Part shown: one piece after another, positions 22,567 through 34,500 of the stretch | Layout of the letters: each line of letters starts with the position of its first letter | Numbering within the stretch: the stretch's first letter is position 1 | NCBI GenBank assembly: GCA_026874595.1 | Contig: CM049306.1 | Span: 50,914,019 to 50,978,018 of the forward strand | Source: Sipunculus nudus | Lineage: Eukaryota; Annelida; Sipuncula; Golfingiida; Sipunculidae | Length of the DNA stretch: 64,000 nt | Direction of reading: 5' to 3' | The notes under the pieces: model-generated | Told to the model about the DNA's origin: nothing | Database searches by the model: none | Seen by the model: the letters and a program-made list of their open reading frames with translations, nothing else | Translations under genes and position numbers: made by a program

Positions 22567-25500
22567 TCAAGGGTAGTGGTTAAGGTGTTAGCTTAAACTG
22601 GACTCATCTGGACTAGAAGCAGGTTTGCCCGTAAGTACTAGAAACCGTTTTATTGTAAACTAGATTAATGTAGACTGCCTTTCAAGCGGACTACAGATAC
22701 AGTAAACCAAACTGATGTTGATTAGTGGCCTAGTACAGACAGAGTTAACCGATTCAAGATCAGGATTATTTGATTGTGGAGATACTGCCTAAAAACACTG
22801 GGTGTCTTACATGAAAGAAATTGCTTCAGGCCTGCAGATAACGGAATAACGCACTGGCAGGGGAGGTTTTACGCTGAAGGTGTGCAGAGTAGCTGAGGGG
22901 CAGGTCTACTATACTCCACTTTTACCCTAAAAAGTTTGTGGCTTGAGGGCAAGCCCTCAAATGCCCTCAGCATTTGATGCCCCCCCCCCCCCCCACCATA
23001 TGTGATATGCATGTTGCTGAAAAAAATCGAGTGCAAACAAGACATTACTATGTGTATGCATATCTTTACTTGCAGTTAAGGCGTCAGACAAGACAGAGAA
23101 GAGAGTACATATATCGTAAATCCATTGAAGATCGAGAACGGACAATTGCTGAGAAGAAACAAAAACTGAAACTAGCACTAGATGGTAAGCTAAACTGTAT
23201 AATTTATAGTACACTACAGTTAATTAAGTTAATAGTTTGATTGAAAAACAGATATCTAATTTCTACTTTACCAGTCTGAAACATTACAGTATACAAAGTC
23301 AGTTAATTTGCCTTAATCAGGTAATGATATAAGTTATAAGATTTAATATCATGGGGTTTTTATATTAAGATATTTTGATGTTTTCCACAGTGGAACACCC
23401 TTACCGAAATTTAGAACAGTGTTCAAACTTCTTCTCTCATGTATCTTAATCCTGTTGTCGGTCCCCTTTAAACCTGTTTTTCTCATCTTATTTCTCTCTC
23501 TCTCTCTCACTTTTTCTCTCTGTGACTCTGTGAAAAGAAAAACAAATATTTTCAGGTGCGTTTCATTGATTATATCATTTTATGGTCATGTGTAAATTGT
23601 TTCATATAAAGTTATTTTGTTTTTCTTCTGCAGACAATAAAAAGATACCTACACATCTCAGGAAAGATGCACTTGACATACAGAAGACTCTGGCCTGGGA
23701 TGATGAAGGCGGAGAGGGTAAGTGATACTGTACAGCAGTGGAGTCAGACTCCAATCAGGACTTTTACTCTAATCCAGACTTGAATCCACATTTCAGGGAC
23801 TCTGACTTGGTCTTGGACCAGACTTTGACTTGAATAATGTGGACTCAAATACAACACTGCTGTAGGAGATCTGGTGCTGCCTGGATTCCAACAGATATTC
23901 ATTAAACAAAATGCTTTATACCACAACCCCAAGGTAAGTACAAAGCACCACTATGTGAGTAGGGGCCTCTTTGCAATATGTTATAAGAAGAGGCCTGAAG
24001 GCACCATGGTTCTAATCAGGGTTTGCTTGCATCATGGGATCAGAAAAACAGGCAAGGTGGTACCATTATACACTAAGAGGCCTGGTTGCCCCTGTTGTCT
24101 GGTAAAACACCTATTGACACCAAGAAATATGGAAATGCTGGTGGCATTAAAGTATAAGAAGAAGTTGAAAGGAGAGTCCGGCTAACACCATGGTACGGGG
24201 AGAGTCCTGGTGACACCATGGTACTAGGAGAGTTCAGGTGACACCATGGTACTGGGAGAGTCCTGATGACACTGTGGTACTGGGAGAGTCCTGGTGACAC
24301 CATGGTACTGGGAGAGTCCTGGTAACACCATGGTACTGGGAGAGTCCTGGTAACACCATGGTTATGGGAGAGTCCTGGTGACACCATGGTTTTGGGAGAG
24401 TCCTATTGACACCATGGTTATTGGGGAGTCCTAGTGACACCATGGTTATGGGAGAGTCCTGGTGACACCATGGATATGGGAGAGTCCAGGTGACACCATG
24501 GTACTGGGAGAGTCCTTGTGCATCATGGTACTTGGAAATTCCTGGTGACACCATGGTTCTGGGAGAGTCCTTAAAAATAGTTCCATATTTTATTTATGCA
24601 GTGATTTGCCTATTCATATAATAAATGTACAGTGGAACTCCACAAGTAAGACCACCCTGGGGACTGAGCAAAGTGGTCGCAATTTTGGGGTTGTTGTATT
24701 TGTGAAACTCTTTATCTTGGTTGCATATAACACGCTGATGATTAATGTGTATCAGTGTGTATCTATTGCATATCTTTAATGTGATTTATATCAAAATATT
24801 TCACTTAGTGGAGGACCCTTATTATGAACATACATATACACATACGTAGTGACTGATGATTAACATATAATTACACTACATATTGAACATAATACGTGGC
24901 TGTCATATATTTAGCCTTCTGCTTGAGTATATATTGCGTGCATTTGAGCTTTACTGACTGTGTCCTGGTGTTGATGTCTTGATTTACACAGCTTTCTCCT
25001 TCAAAGAGTGCTCTTTCCGAGGCATGGTCCCCCAACAGCAAGCTGTTTTAATGCAAACGGTACCAGTAGAGAAATTAACTAACAGCAATCTATCTGATAA
25101 GCAAGACAATGTGTGGGAATACCCCCATGCAGGCTTTATTAATACATTTTACTGACTGCTCAATACTCATTGTGAGTAAGGTATGAGCACATTTTGGATT
25201 AACTAGGTCATTAATTTGATCAATGAGGATCAAACAATATGTGATGAGTAGAAATATTAAGCTCTCAGCCCCGCACTTAGGGTAGCTGTACTACAGGTGA
25301 TCACTGAGGGGCAATAAGCATTGCTAGCTCAAAACCCCAGGGCAGATAGCCAGGCAGACCGGCATATTAAGTGATCAGGTCAATGGTTACCCTCTTTGAT
25401 ATATTACTTACTCCTCAATGAGTATCAGCGTTGACACCGAGTCAGGAAAAATGCTGGACCAGATTAACATTTGGGTTGGGAAACATAGTTACCCTCTTTG

Positions 25501-28500
25501 ATCTTTCGGTTAGGCGCCTGTATCAAGGTGCAGCAATTGACTCGAAACCTAATCTACTCCTAGGCTGGCTTCAATTACACTATATTTAACTAGCTAGCCT
25601 TTCATCAATTCAAAGAATTTGTAAAACATTGTAAGACTGTAAGTCGATTATAATTAATATTTAATGAATTTATTTCATATTCTATGAAAATATCATTTGT
25701 TGGATCCTGTCATATTCATTTTGTAATTTTACCTCTTATGTAAAATGTCTAGAATATAATTATATTCTAAATGATCTTGTTCATTATCTGTTTTATTCCC
25801 TTCAAAATGGTGTATCTGGAATAAATGTTTTCTGTTTTATAAATCTGATTAAAGATGATAAAAATCAAGCTGGCCTAAGATTAGATTAGGATTCTGATCT
25901 GGTAAGGCCCAGTTTAAAATCAGTCCACCACAGGATTGTAATCTTGACTAGCCCAGATCAAAATTTTGATCTGGGCCAGCCCAGTTAAAAAAAATCAGTC
26001 CACCACACGATAATAAACTTAACCAGCCCAGATCAAAATTATAATCTGGGCCAGCCCAGTTTCAAATCAGTCAAGACCAGATTTAAATTCTGAAGGCTTC
26101 ACCACAGGATTTTAGTCTGGACCGGCCCAGATCAAAATTATAATCTGGGCTGGCCCAGTTTTAAACTGGTCTGGCCCAGATTAGAATTTTGATCTGGGCC
26201 GGTCCAAATCAAAATTTTGATCTGGGCTGGCCCAGTTTTAAATTGGGTCAGATTCTAATCTGGGCCTCGACATATACATAATGTATTAAGATTAAGTGTG
26301 ATCTTTATGCTCATGGTACAGGATTGACTACCAGTCAAGATGATGAATATCAATGGGCAGGTGTAGAAGATCCAAAGATCATGGTGACCACGTCCAGAGA
26401 CCCTAGCTCCAGACTCAAACAGTTTGCTAAGGTAAGCACTCTAATGTCATGCACACCTTACTGTGTAAGGATGTCAGAGCAAATGTAATGTTACCAAGAT
26501 CATGGTGACCATGTCCAGAGACCCCAGCTCCAGACTCAAACAGTTTGCTAAGGTAAGCACTCTAATGTCATACACACCTTACTGTGTAAGGATGTCAGAG
26601 CAAATGTAATGTTACCAAGATCATGGTGACCACGTCCAGAGACCCCAGCTCCAGACTCAAACAGTTTGCTAAGGTAAGCACTCTAATGTCATGCACACCT
26701 TACTGTGTAAGGGTGTCAGAGCAAATGTAATGTTACCAAGATCATGGTGACCACATCCAGAGACCCCAGCTCCAGACTCAAACAGTTTGCTAAGGTAAGC
26801 ACTCTAATGTCATGCACACCTTCCTGTGTAAGGATGTCAGAGCAAATGTAATGTTACCAAGATCATGGTGACCATGTCCAGAGACCCCAGCTCCAGACTC
26901 AAACAGTTTGCTAAGGTAAGCACTCTAATGTCATGCACACCTTACTGTGTAAGGATGTCAGAGCAAAAGTAATTTTTACCAAGATCATGGTGACCATGTC
27001 CAGAGACCCCAGCTCCAGACTCAAACAGTTTGCTAAGGTAAGCACTCTAATGTCATGCACACCTTACTGTGTAAGGATGTCAGAGCAAATGTAATGTTAC
27101 CAAGGTCATGGTGACCATGTCCAGAGACCCCAGCTCCAGACTCAAACAGTTTGCTAAGGTAAGCACTCTAATGTCATGCACACCTTACTGTCTAAGGATG
27201 TCAGAGCAAATGTAATGTTACCAAGATCATGGTGACCACGTCCAGAGACCCCAGCTCCAGACTCAAACAGTTTGCTAAGGTAAGCACTCTAATGTCATGT
27301 TCACCTTACTGTGTAAGGATGTCAGAGCAAATGTAATGTTACCAAGATCATGGTGACCATGTCCAGAGACCCCAGCTCCAGACTCAAACAGTTTGCTAAG
27401 GTAAGCACTCTAATGTCATGCACACCTTACTGTGTAAGGATGTCAGAGCAAATGTAATGTTACCAAGATCATGGTGACCATGTCCAGAGACCCCAGCTCC
27501 AGACTCAAACAGTTTGCTAAGGTAAGCACTCTAATGTCATGCACACCTTACTGTGTAAGGATGTCAGAGCAAATGTAATGTTACCAAGATCATGGTGACC
27601 ACGTCCAGAGACCCCAGCTCCAGACTCAAACAGTTTGCTAAGGTAAGCACTCTAATGTCATTCCCTTCTTACTGTCTAAGGATGTCAGAGCAAATGTAAT
27701 GTTACCAAGATCATGGTGACCATGTCCAGAGACCCCAGCTCCAGACTCAAACAGTTTGCTAAGGTAAGCACTCTAATGTCATGCACACCTTACTGTGTAA
27801 GGATGTCAGAGCAAATGTAATGTTACCAAGATCATGGTGACCACGTCCAGAGACCCCAGCTCCAGACTCAAACAGTTTGCTAAGGTAAGCACTCTAATGT
27901 CATGCACACCTTACTGTGTAAGGATGTCAGAGCAAATGTAATGTTACCAAGATCATGGTGACCATGTCCAGAGACCCCAGCTCCAGACTCAAACAGTTTG
28001 CTAAGGTAAGCACTCTAATGTCATTCACACCTTACTGTGTAAGGATGTCAGAGCAAATGTAATGTTACCAAGATCATGGTGACCACGTCCAGAGACCCCA
28101 GCTCCAGACTCAAACAGTTTGCTAAGGTAAGCACTCTAATGTCATACACACCTTACTGTCTAAGGATGTCAGAGCAAATGTAATGTTACCAAGATCATGG
28201 TGACCACGTCCAGAGACCCCAGCTCCAGACTCAAACAGTTTGCTAAGGTAAGCACTCTAATGTCATGTTCACCTTACTGTGTAAGGATGTCAGAGCAAAT
28301 GTAATGTTACCAAGATCATGGTGACCATGTCCAGAGACCCCAGCTCCAGACTCAAACAGTTTGCTAAGGTAAGCACTCTAATGTCATGCACACCTTACTG
28401 TGTAAGGATGTCAGAGCAAATGTAATGTTACCAAGATCATGGTGACCATGTCCAGAGACCCCAGCTCCAGACTCAAACAGTTTGCTAAGGTAAGCACTCT

Positions 28501-31500
28501 AATGTCATGCACACCTTACTGTGTAAGGATGTCAGAGCAAATGTAATGTTACCAAGATCATGGTGACCACGTCCAGAGACCCCAGCTCCAGACTCAAACA
28601 GTTTGCTAAGGTAAGCACTCTAATGTCATTCACACCTTACTGTCTAAGGATGTCAGAGCAAATGTAATGTTACCAAGATCATGGTGACCATGTCCAGAGA
28701 CCCCAGCTCCAGACTCAAACAGTTTGCTAAGGTAAGCACTCTAATGTCATGCACACCTTACTGTGTAAGGATGTCAGAGCAAATGTAATGTTACCAAGAT
28801 CATGGTGACCATGTCCAGAGACCCCAGCTCCAGACTCAAACAGTTTGCTAAGGTAAGCACTCTAATGTCATTCACACCTTACTGTGTAAGGATGTCAGAG
28901 CAAATGTAATGTTACCAAGATCATGGTGACCACGTCCAGAGACCCCAGCTCCAGACTCAAACAGTTTGCTAAGGTAAGCACTCTAATGTCATACACACCT
29001 TACTGTCTAAGGATGTCAGAGCAAATGTAATGTTACCAAGATCATGGTGACCACGTCCAGAGACCCCAACTCCAGACTCAAAAAGTTTACTAAGGTAAGC
29101 ACTATGATGTCATACACACCTTACTGTGTATAAAGATGTCAGAGGATATGTAATGTTACAAAGATCATGGTGACCATGTCCCGGGACCCCAGCTCCAGAC
29201 TCAAACAGTTTGCTAAGGTAAGCACTCTAATGTCATGCACACCTTACTGTGTATAAAGATGTCAGAGGATATGTAATGTTACAAAGATCATGGTGACCAT
29301 GTCCAGGGACCCCAGCTCCAGACTCAAACAGTTTGCTAAGGTAAGTGCTGTGTCATACATGCTGTATTGTCTGTGAGTGTATTGTTGCATATGTAATGTG
29401 AGTGACTTGAAACCTTGATGTCGCTAATATAACAATATGTAATGTATATTAAGATAAATATATGATTGATATACAGTAAAAACTCTCCTGACCACTGCCT
29501 TGGTTTAGACTAACTCCATTATTTTGCTCTTGATATATAAATTCAAAGCCCAGAATAACGAGTACCTTTTTCTCAATTATTTGGGCATTTAATTTTGGTC
29601 CAATAAGGTGAACTGGACAGTTGTATAATAGAGTCAGCAAAATGCATTTAGTATTAATGTCTATTTTGTGCTAAATTTTCACCTGACAGGAGATGCGACT
29701 CATTTTACCAAACTCACAGCGTATCAACAGAGGAAATTATGAATTGAAGCAGCTTGTGGCAGCATGTAGGGCCAATGATGTCACAGATCTTATCCTGTTA
29801 TCAGAACACAGAGGACAGCCAGGTAAGATGTAACAATTTTGCCCCTATCTATCTTTGCCCATCCCCTTCTTCTGGGGAATGGGGGACTTTGATTTGGGTT
29901 TGTCTGTCTGTCTATCTGTCTGTCCGTATGTCAGGTTTTTGTTTCTGTGCAATAACTTTCCTAAATATTATCCGATTTCATTCAGATTTTGGTCATTGAT
30001 TGCGCTCATGCAAACCTTGGTTGGGATTGTTTTTTTAAGTGTCTGTCTGAAATAATTATTATCACCAGCTCCAAAACAAACAAAAATTTCCCTTTTTGTT
30101 CCCAATTCACAACAAAATTATGACATGTGGAGACATCTTCAGGGGACAATGAAAACTAGAACAAAGGCACTATGACATATGGAGACATCATCAGGGCAAA
30201 ATAAAAACTACAACATAATGAGAAAGCAAAAGGGGAAAACAAGGGGTGGAAGCGGGGGACATAAATTCAACAATTTGCTTGTTTCACCAGTTTGTCAGTT
30301 CATCTGCTTCTTTCTTCATTTGAGTATATAACCTCAGATAGATAGGGATGAATTGTCTCCCCTTCTATGGGGGGAGACATACAGAGCTTGGTCTGTCATC
30401 GTAGTTGTCATCTATAGTCGTCTGTCATTTTTTGTGAAAGTGTTAATTTTGAAGGACTCAACATTTTATCATGAAACATTAGCTTTAAATTGTTTCGACC
30501 AATATCTCGACATGTATCTGTTTTGTCATTGCATAAACAACCTCATTCTAGTTTTAATTAAAATGTGTAGAGAGATGTATATGTTAAGGGCTCTCAGACC
30601 GATAGTTTGTTCAGTAGTAAAGTAAAACTGAAACAATGTATATACATGCTCATGAGTCAGCTTTGAGACCTTGATGTAAAACAAAAATTACTTCACAGGA
30701 AGTTTAATGTTAAACAAAACAGCAAACTTAAAGAATATTTAGCATTTAAATGCAATGGCCCTAATATTTTGGTTATGAATACCTTTTCTAGTATTATGAA
30801 ACAGTGGTATGAAAGCCATAAATGTTAATTACTGGTATTATGTCTCCTTCCCAAAACCACGGCACCAACACCATGTGTTGCTGCTCATGAATTGACTTCC
30901 AGCCATGCGGCCTTGTTAATGTAAACAGACCCACCAGGAGTGTGTTTAACAACATGCAGAGCCATAACAAGGTGTAAAATAGTCGTATGCAAGGTACTGA
31001 GACTGTGCGCTGGAACGGTTTTGCTCAGAAATGTTTTGTATAAAGCAAAACTGAACTGATAGTGTGAAAAAAAGGCATTATATTGCTCCTGATTATGTCC
31101 CTTAAACTCTAAGGTAATTCACACATTAACACTGTTTCAGATGGTCTGATAGTGTCACACCTACCTTATGGACCAACTGCCTACTTCACTCTGGCAAACA
31201 CAGTTATGCGACATGACATCCCCGGGGTTGGCACGATGTCAGAGGCATACCCTCACCTCATCTTCCATAACTTTACGTCAAAACTAGGAAAAAGGGTTAG
31301 TCTTATAAATCTGATTAATGGTCAGATTACATCTTTGTATCACATTTTGTTCATATAACACAAGTGATTAAATAAGGAAGAAATTTGTGTGATTTGCTGC
31401 ATGACAATCAGGAAAATATTTTTTACATTAAAGAATATTAATAAGTGTAAAAAATAATTTATTTTATTATATAATTCTTATAATTTAAATGTAAAATGGG

Positions 31501-34500
31501 CATTGCTGACTATGAACGATAATTGAAGTAATACTCATGTAGCAGCCTAATTGATATTTACCTTTTAAGGAATGTTTGCAATATTAATATATATTAGCTT
31601 ACTCACCTGACATTAGTTTTATATCACATAAGGTAATTAAATGCTGCATTATGAATTTTACTTTAAAGAACACTTACACATCTTTCTCTCAGAAATGGCT
31701 TTAGTTTGTAACTTTGACATGTTGTGGTGTACAATGTCTCATCCGTTATAAATGTTAATTTTAAAATAATTCTTCTTTAGGTCATGAATATACTAAAATA
31801 CCTGTTTCCTGTTCCTAAAGAAGACAGTCGCAGAGTCGTCACATTTGCAAATGATGATGATTATATATCATTCAGGTGAGAGTTAATTATATTGGGTAAC
31901 CATTAGTGGTAGGAATTAGTTGTGAAATCATGTTCAAATTATTGGAAGAAATAAATTGAACTGATGATCTATTTTCATTCCATTATTTAATGCATATCTT
32001 CTATGTAACTGTCAAATCAGTTGTATATTATTATATCTGAAGTATTGATGGAGTAAATTCAGTGTTAACTTTTTCATCATGTCTAAAGGTAAGGCCAAAA
32101 TAAAATAAAGGTATGGTTCTCAGGCACTTTTTTCAGAAATCAATGCAGGCGGGCGTTTTTTTTATGTTTATCTTTTTGGTATGTTTCGATAAAAATGTCA
32201 GATGATAAGGCAAAAGCATGATAATAACAGATTTATTTTGCTGTACAAGTATAAGTACAACATAACAAAGGAAAGTGTATGATTTTATCTTCTTGAAAGA
32301 AATGTCTGAGCAGCTGTAGTTCAAAATTGGTAACTTACTTTGGAAAATCAAAATAAAAATTTTTGATGGGGGGTTTTAAATTGATGCGGGTGGTGCCTGA
32401 GAACCATACCTTTTATTTTTTTTGGCCTAACAGCCGCTTTGTTGACAAGATTCAATTTTAATGCTGTTCACTGCTTTATTTCCTAACTCAGGATTTAAAA
32501 TATTTTTTTTACTGTTTTATATGACATCTTTGCATTTGCATATATAATTGTTTGTGACTGATTATGCAAAAATGCAACCAGTTTGATAGATTATAAAAAA
32601 AAACAATCATTGATATAACTGGTTAATTAGCACACCACTGGTAAGCATTTCATTCACATCTTAGAACAGTCCATTGTCAGAAATAGTTGTGTGAGTTTAA
32701 AAGTGATACTGATATATTTCAGACTATTGAAGTATTCAATAATTTCAGTATCTAAGTATCTGACTTTTTATTACATTTTAAAGCTACTGTCACCATCAAA
32801 GATAGTTGCTATGTGTATATATAAATATATATAAAACTAAAGTCACCTAGAAAAATGTTGATCAGATGTTGGATGTTTTTAAGACTGTGCCAGCTATGTT
32901 AAAGAATGTTACAAATATGCTGGCATATGACAGAAATGCATGTTATCAGTAGGTCAAAAATAATCTTTATGATATCAGCTCCCAGCAAGTCAACTCCCAG
33001 CAAGATTGTCACACATTTCTGCATCCTAGTATCTTGAAACAATACTTAGTGGCCTGGTAAAATCTAACTACAGCCTCATGACTTTCATATCTTTTTACTT
33101 AAAGGGGTCAAATCACTTTATAAACTAAAGGTAATCCCTTGGAGCTTTGATAAAAATAGGCCATAAAATGTGGATATCACCGCACACAGTCTGCTTGTTT
33201 TGTTTATATCAACGTGTTTATAATATGTGGGGCCCACTAACATAATCAAAAGAAATTCAGTAAGGGCATCTGACGGCAAGTCAGATAAGCGAGAGATTTG
33301 CAAATGGCATTTTGCTACAAGTGACCTTTCTACCTCCGCATATATGAAACCTAACACCCTAGGTTACATGTTTTTCCCCCGTTTGTCAACATTGCTGTGT
33401 TTACAAACATCTTGTTTATAAACAAGTTCATTCATCCTTCCCAGAAGCCTTATAAGGACTTTTCATAACCAGAATTATCCTTCGATCATTAATATATACG
33501 CAGAGGAAGCCAGAAATCACATAAATTCTTTTTCAAAAGGTAGGTGAATGGGCAGATTTAAGATATTTCTAAGCCAAATCTTGGACTTGCAATAATCTGA
33601 AATTTATACATTGGCAAAGTGAGGCAGATGCTTTGCCTCATTGGGCCTTGCCGTTCAATTTGCCCTGTATCTTTTATCTTTTTTTTATTCAAACTTCTTC
33701 AGTCAACAGACAGTTGTGTTTTCACTTCAAAATTGACAAAACTAAAAGTAAAACAGCTCAGCAGATTTCTTTTATAACAACTTGAACAGACTGTGGAGCA
33801 GGGCCTAGAAAATTAAAATTTTATTCCCATGAAATATTAGCAATATCCATTTGTTAGAGAGATTTGATAGACACTTGATATACATAGATATTCAGTTTGA
33901 ATGTTAATCATGTGCCATAGAAATATTATATATGGTGTGTTTCAGAGGGAGTGAGAGTAAGCTCATTATGGCTTACCTTGGCTCTCTCCCACTTGTTTCA
34001 CATATAATTAGCTCAGCTGACAGTAAGTCATCTGAGCTTTAGCAATCACTCTTTGTCTGTCGTCCGTCCAGCCTTCTGGTCGTCTGTCCGTTAACAGGCA
34101 CAATTTGTAATCGCTGGACCTTGAATCTTCTAACTGTACATCCAGAGAGGTCCATGAAAAATCTCCTTGGACATCTGGAATTAAGTCACTGTTACCCATA
34201 TTCTTCGAGCTATGGGGCTCCAAAATACCCCCCAGATAAATGGAAAATTTGATACAAAAGCTCAAGTATCTGAACAACTAATGCATTGATCACCATGATT
34301 CTTTGCATTGATATTGATCATGGAGTGATTCATCAATTTCTGCAGGCTTGTGGCGTCACCTGTATTTTTTTCGATGTTTTTTCACTATTTTTGAGACCTT
34401 AAAAGATGCGGTCATCTGTTAACAGGGCACAAATCGTAACGACTGGACCTAGAATCTTCTATCTTGACTTGTGGTGAGGCCCATGAAAAGTCTCCTTGGA

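Noticed and set aside
24073-24554. Reverse-strand ORFs rich in '[13 protein letters not shown]'
   Set aside because: Shadows of the 28-bp minisatellite in IMP4 intron 3, present in more than one frame.
26378-29345. Interpretation of the 121-bp array as a CRISPR-like repeat-spacer array
   Set aside because: There are no unique spacers; the whole 121-bp unit repeats and its core is the end of IMP4 exon 4 in a eukaryotic gene.
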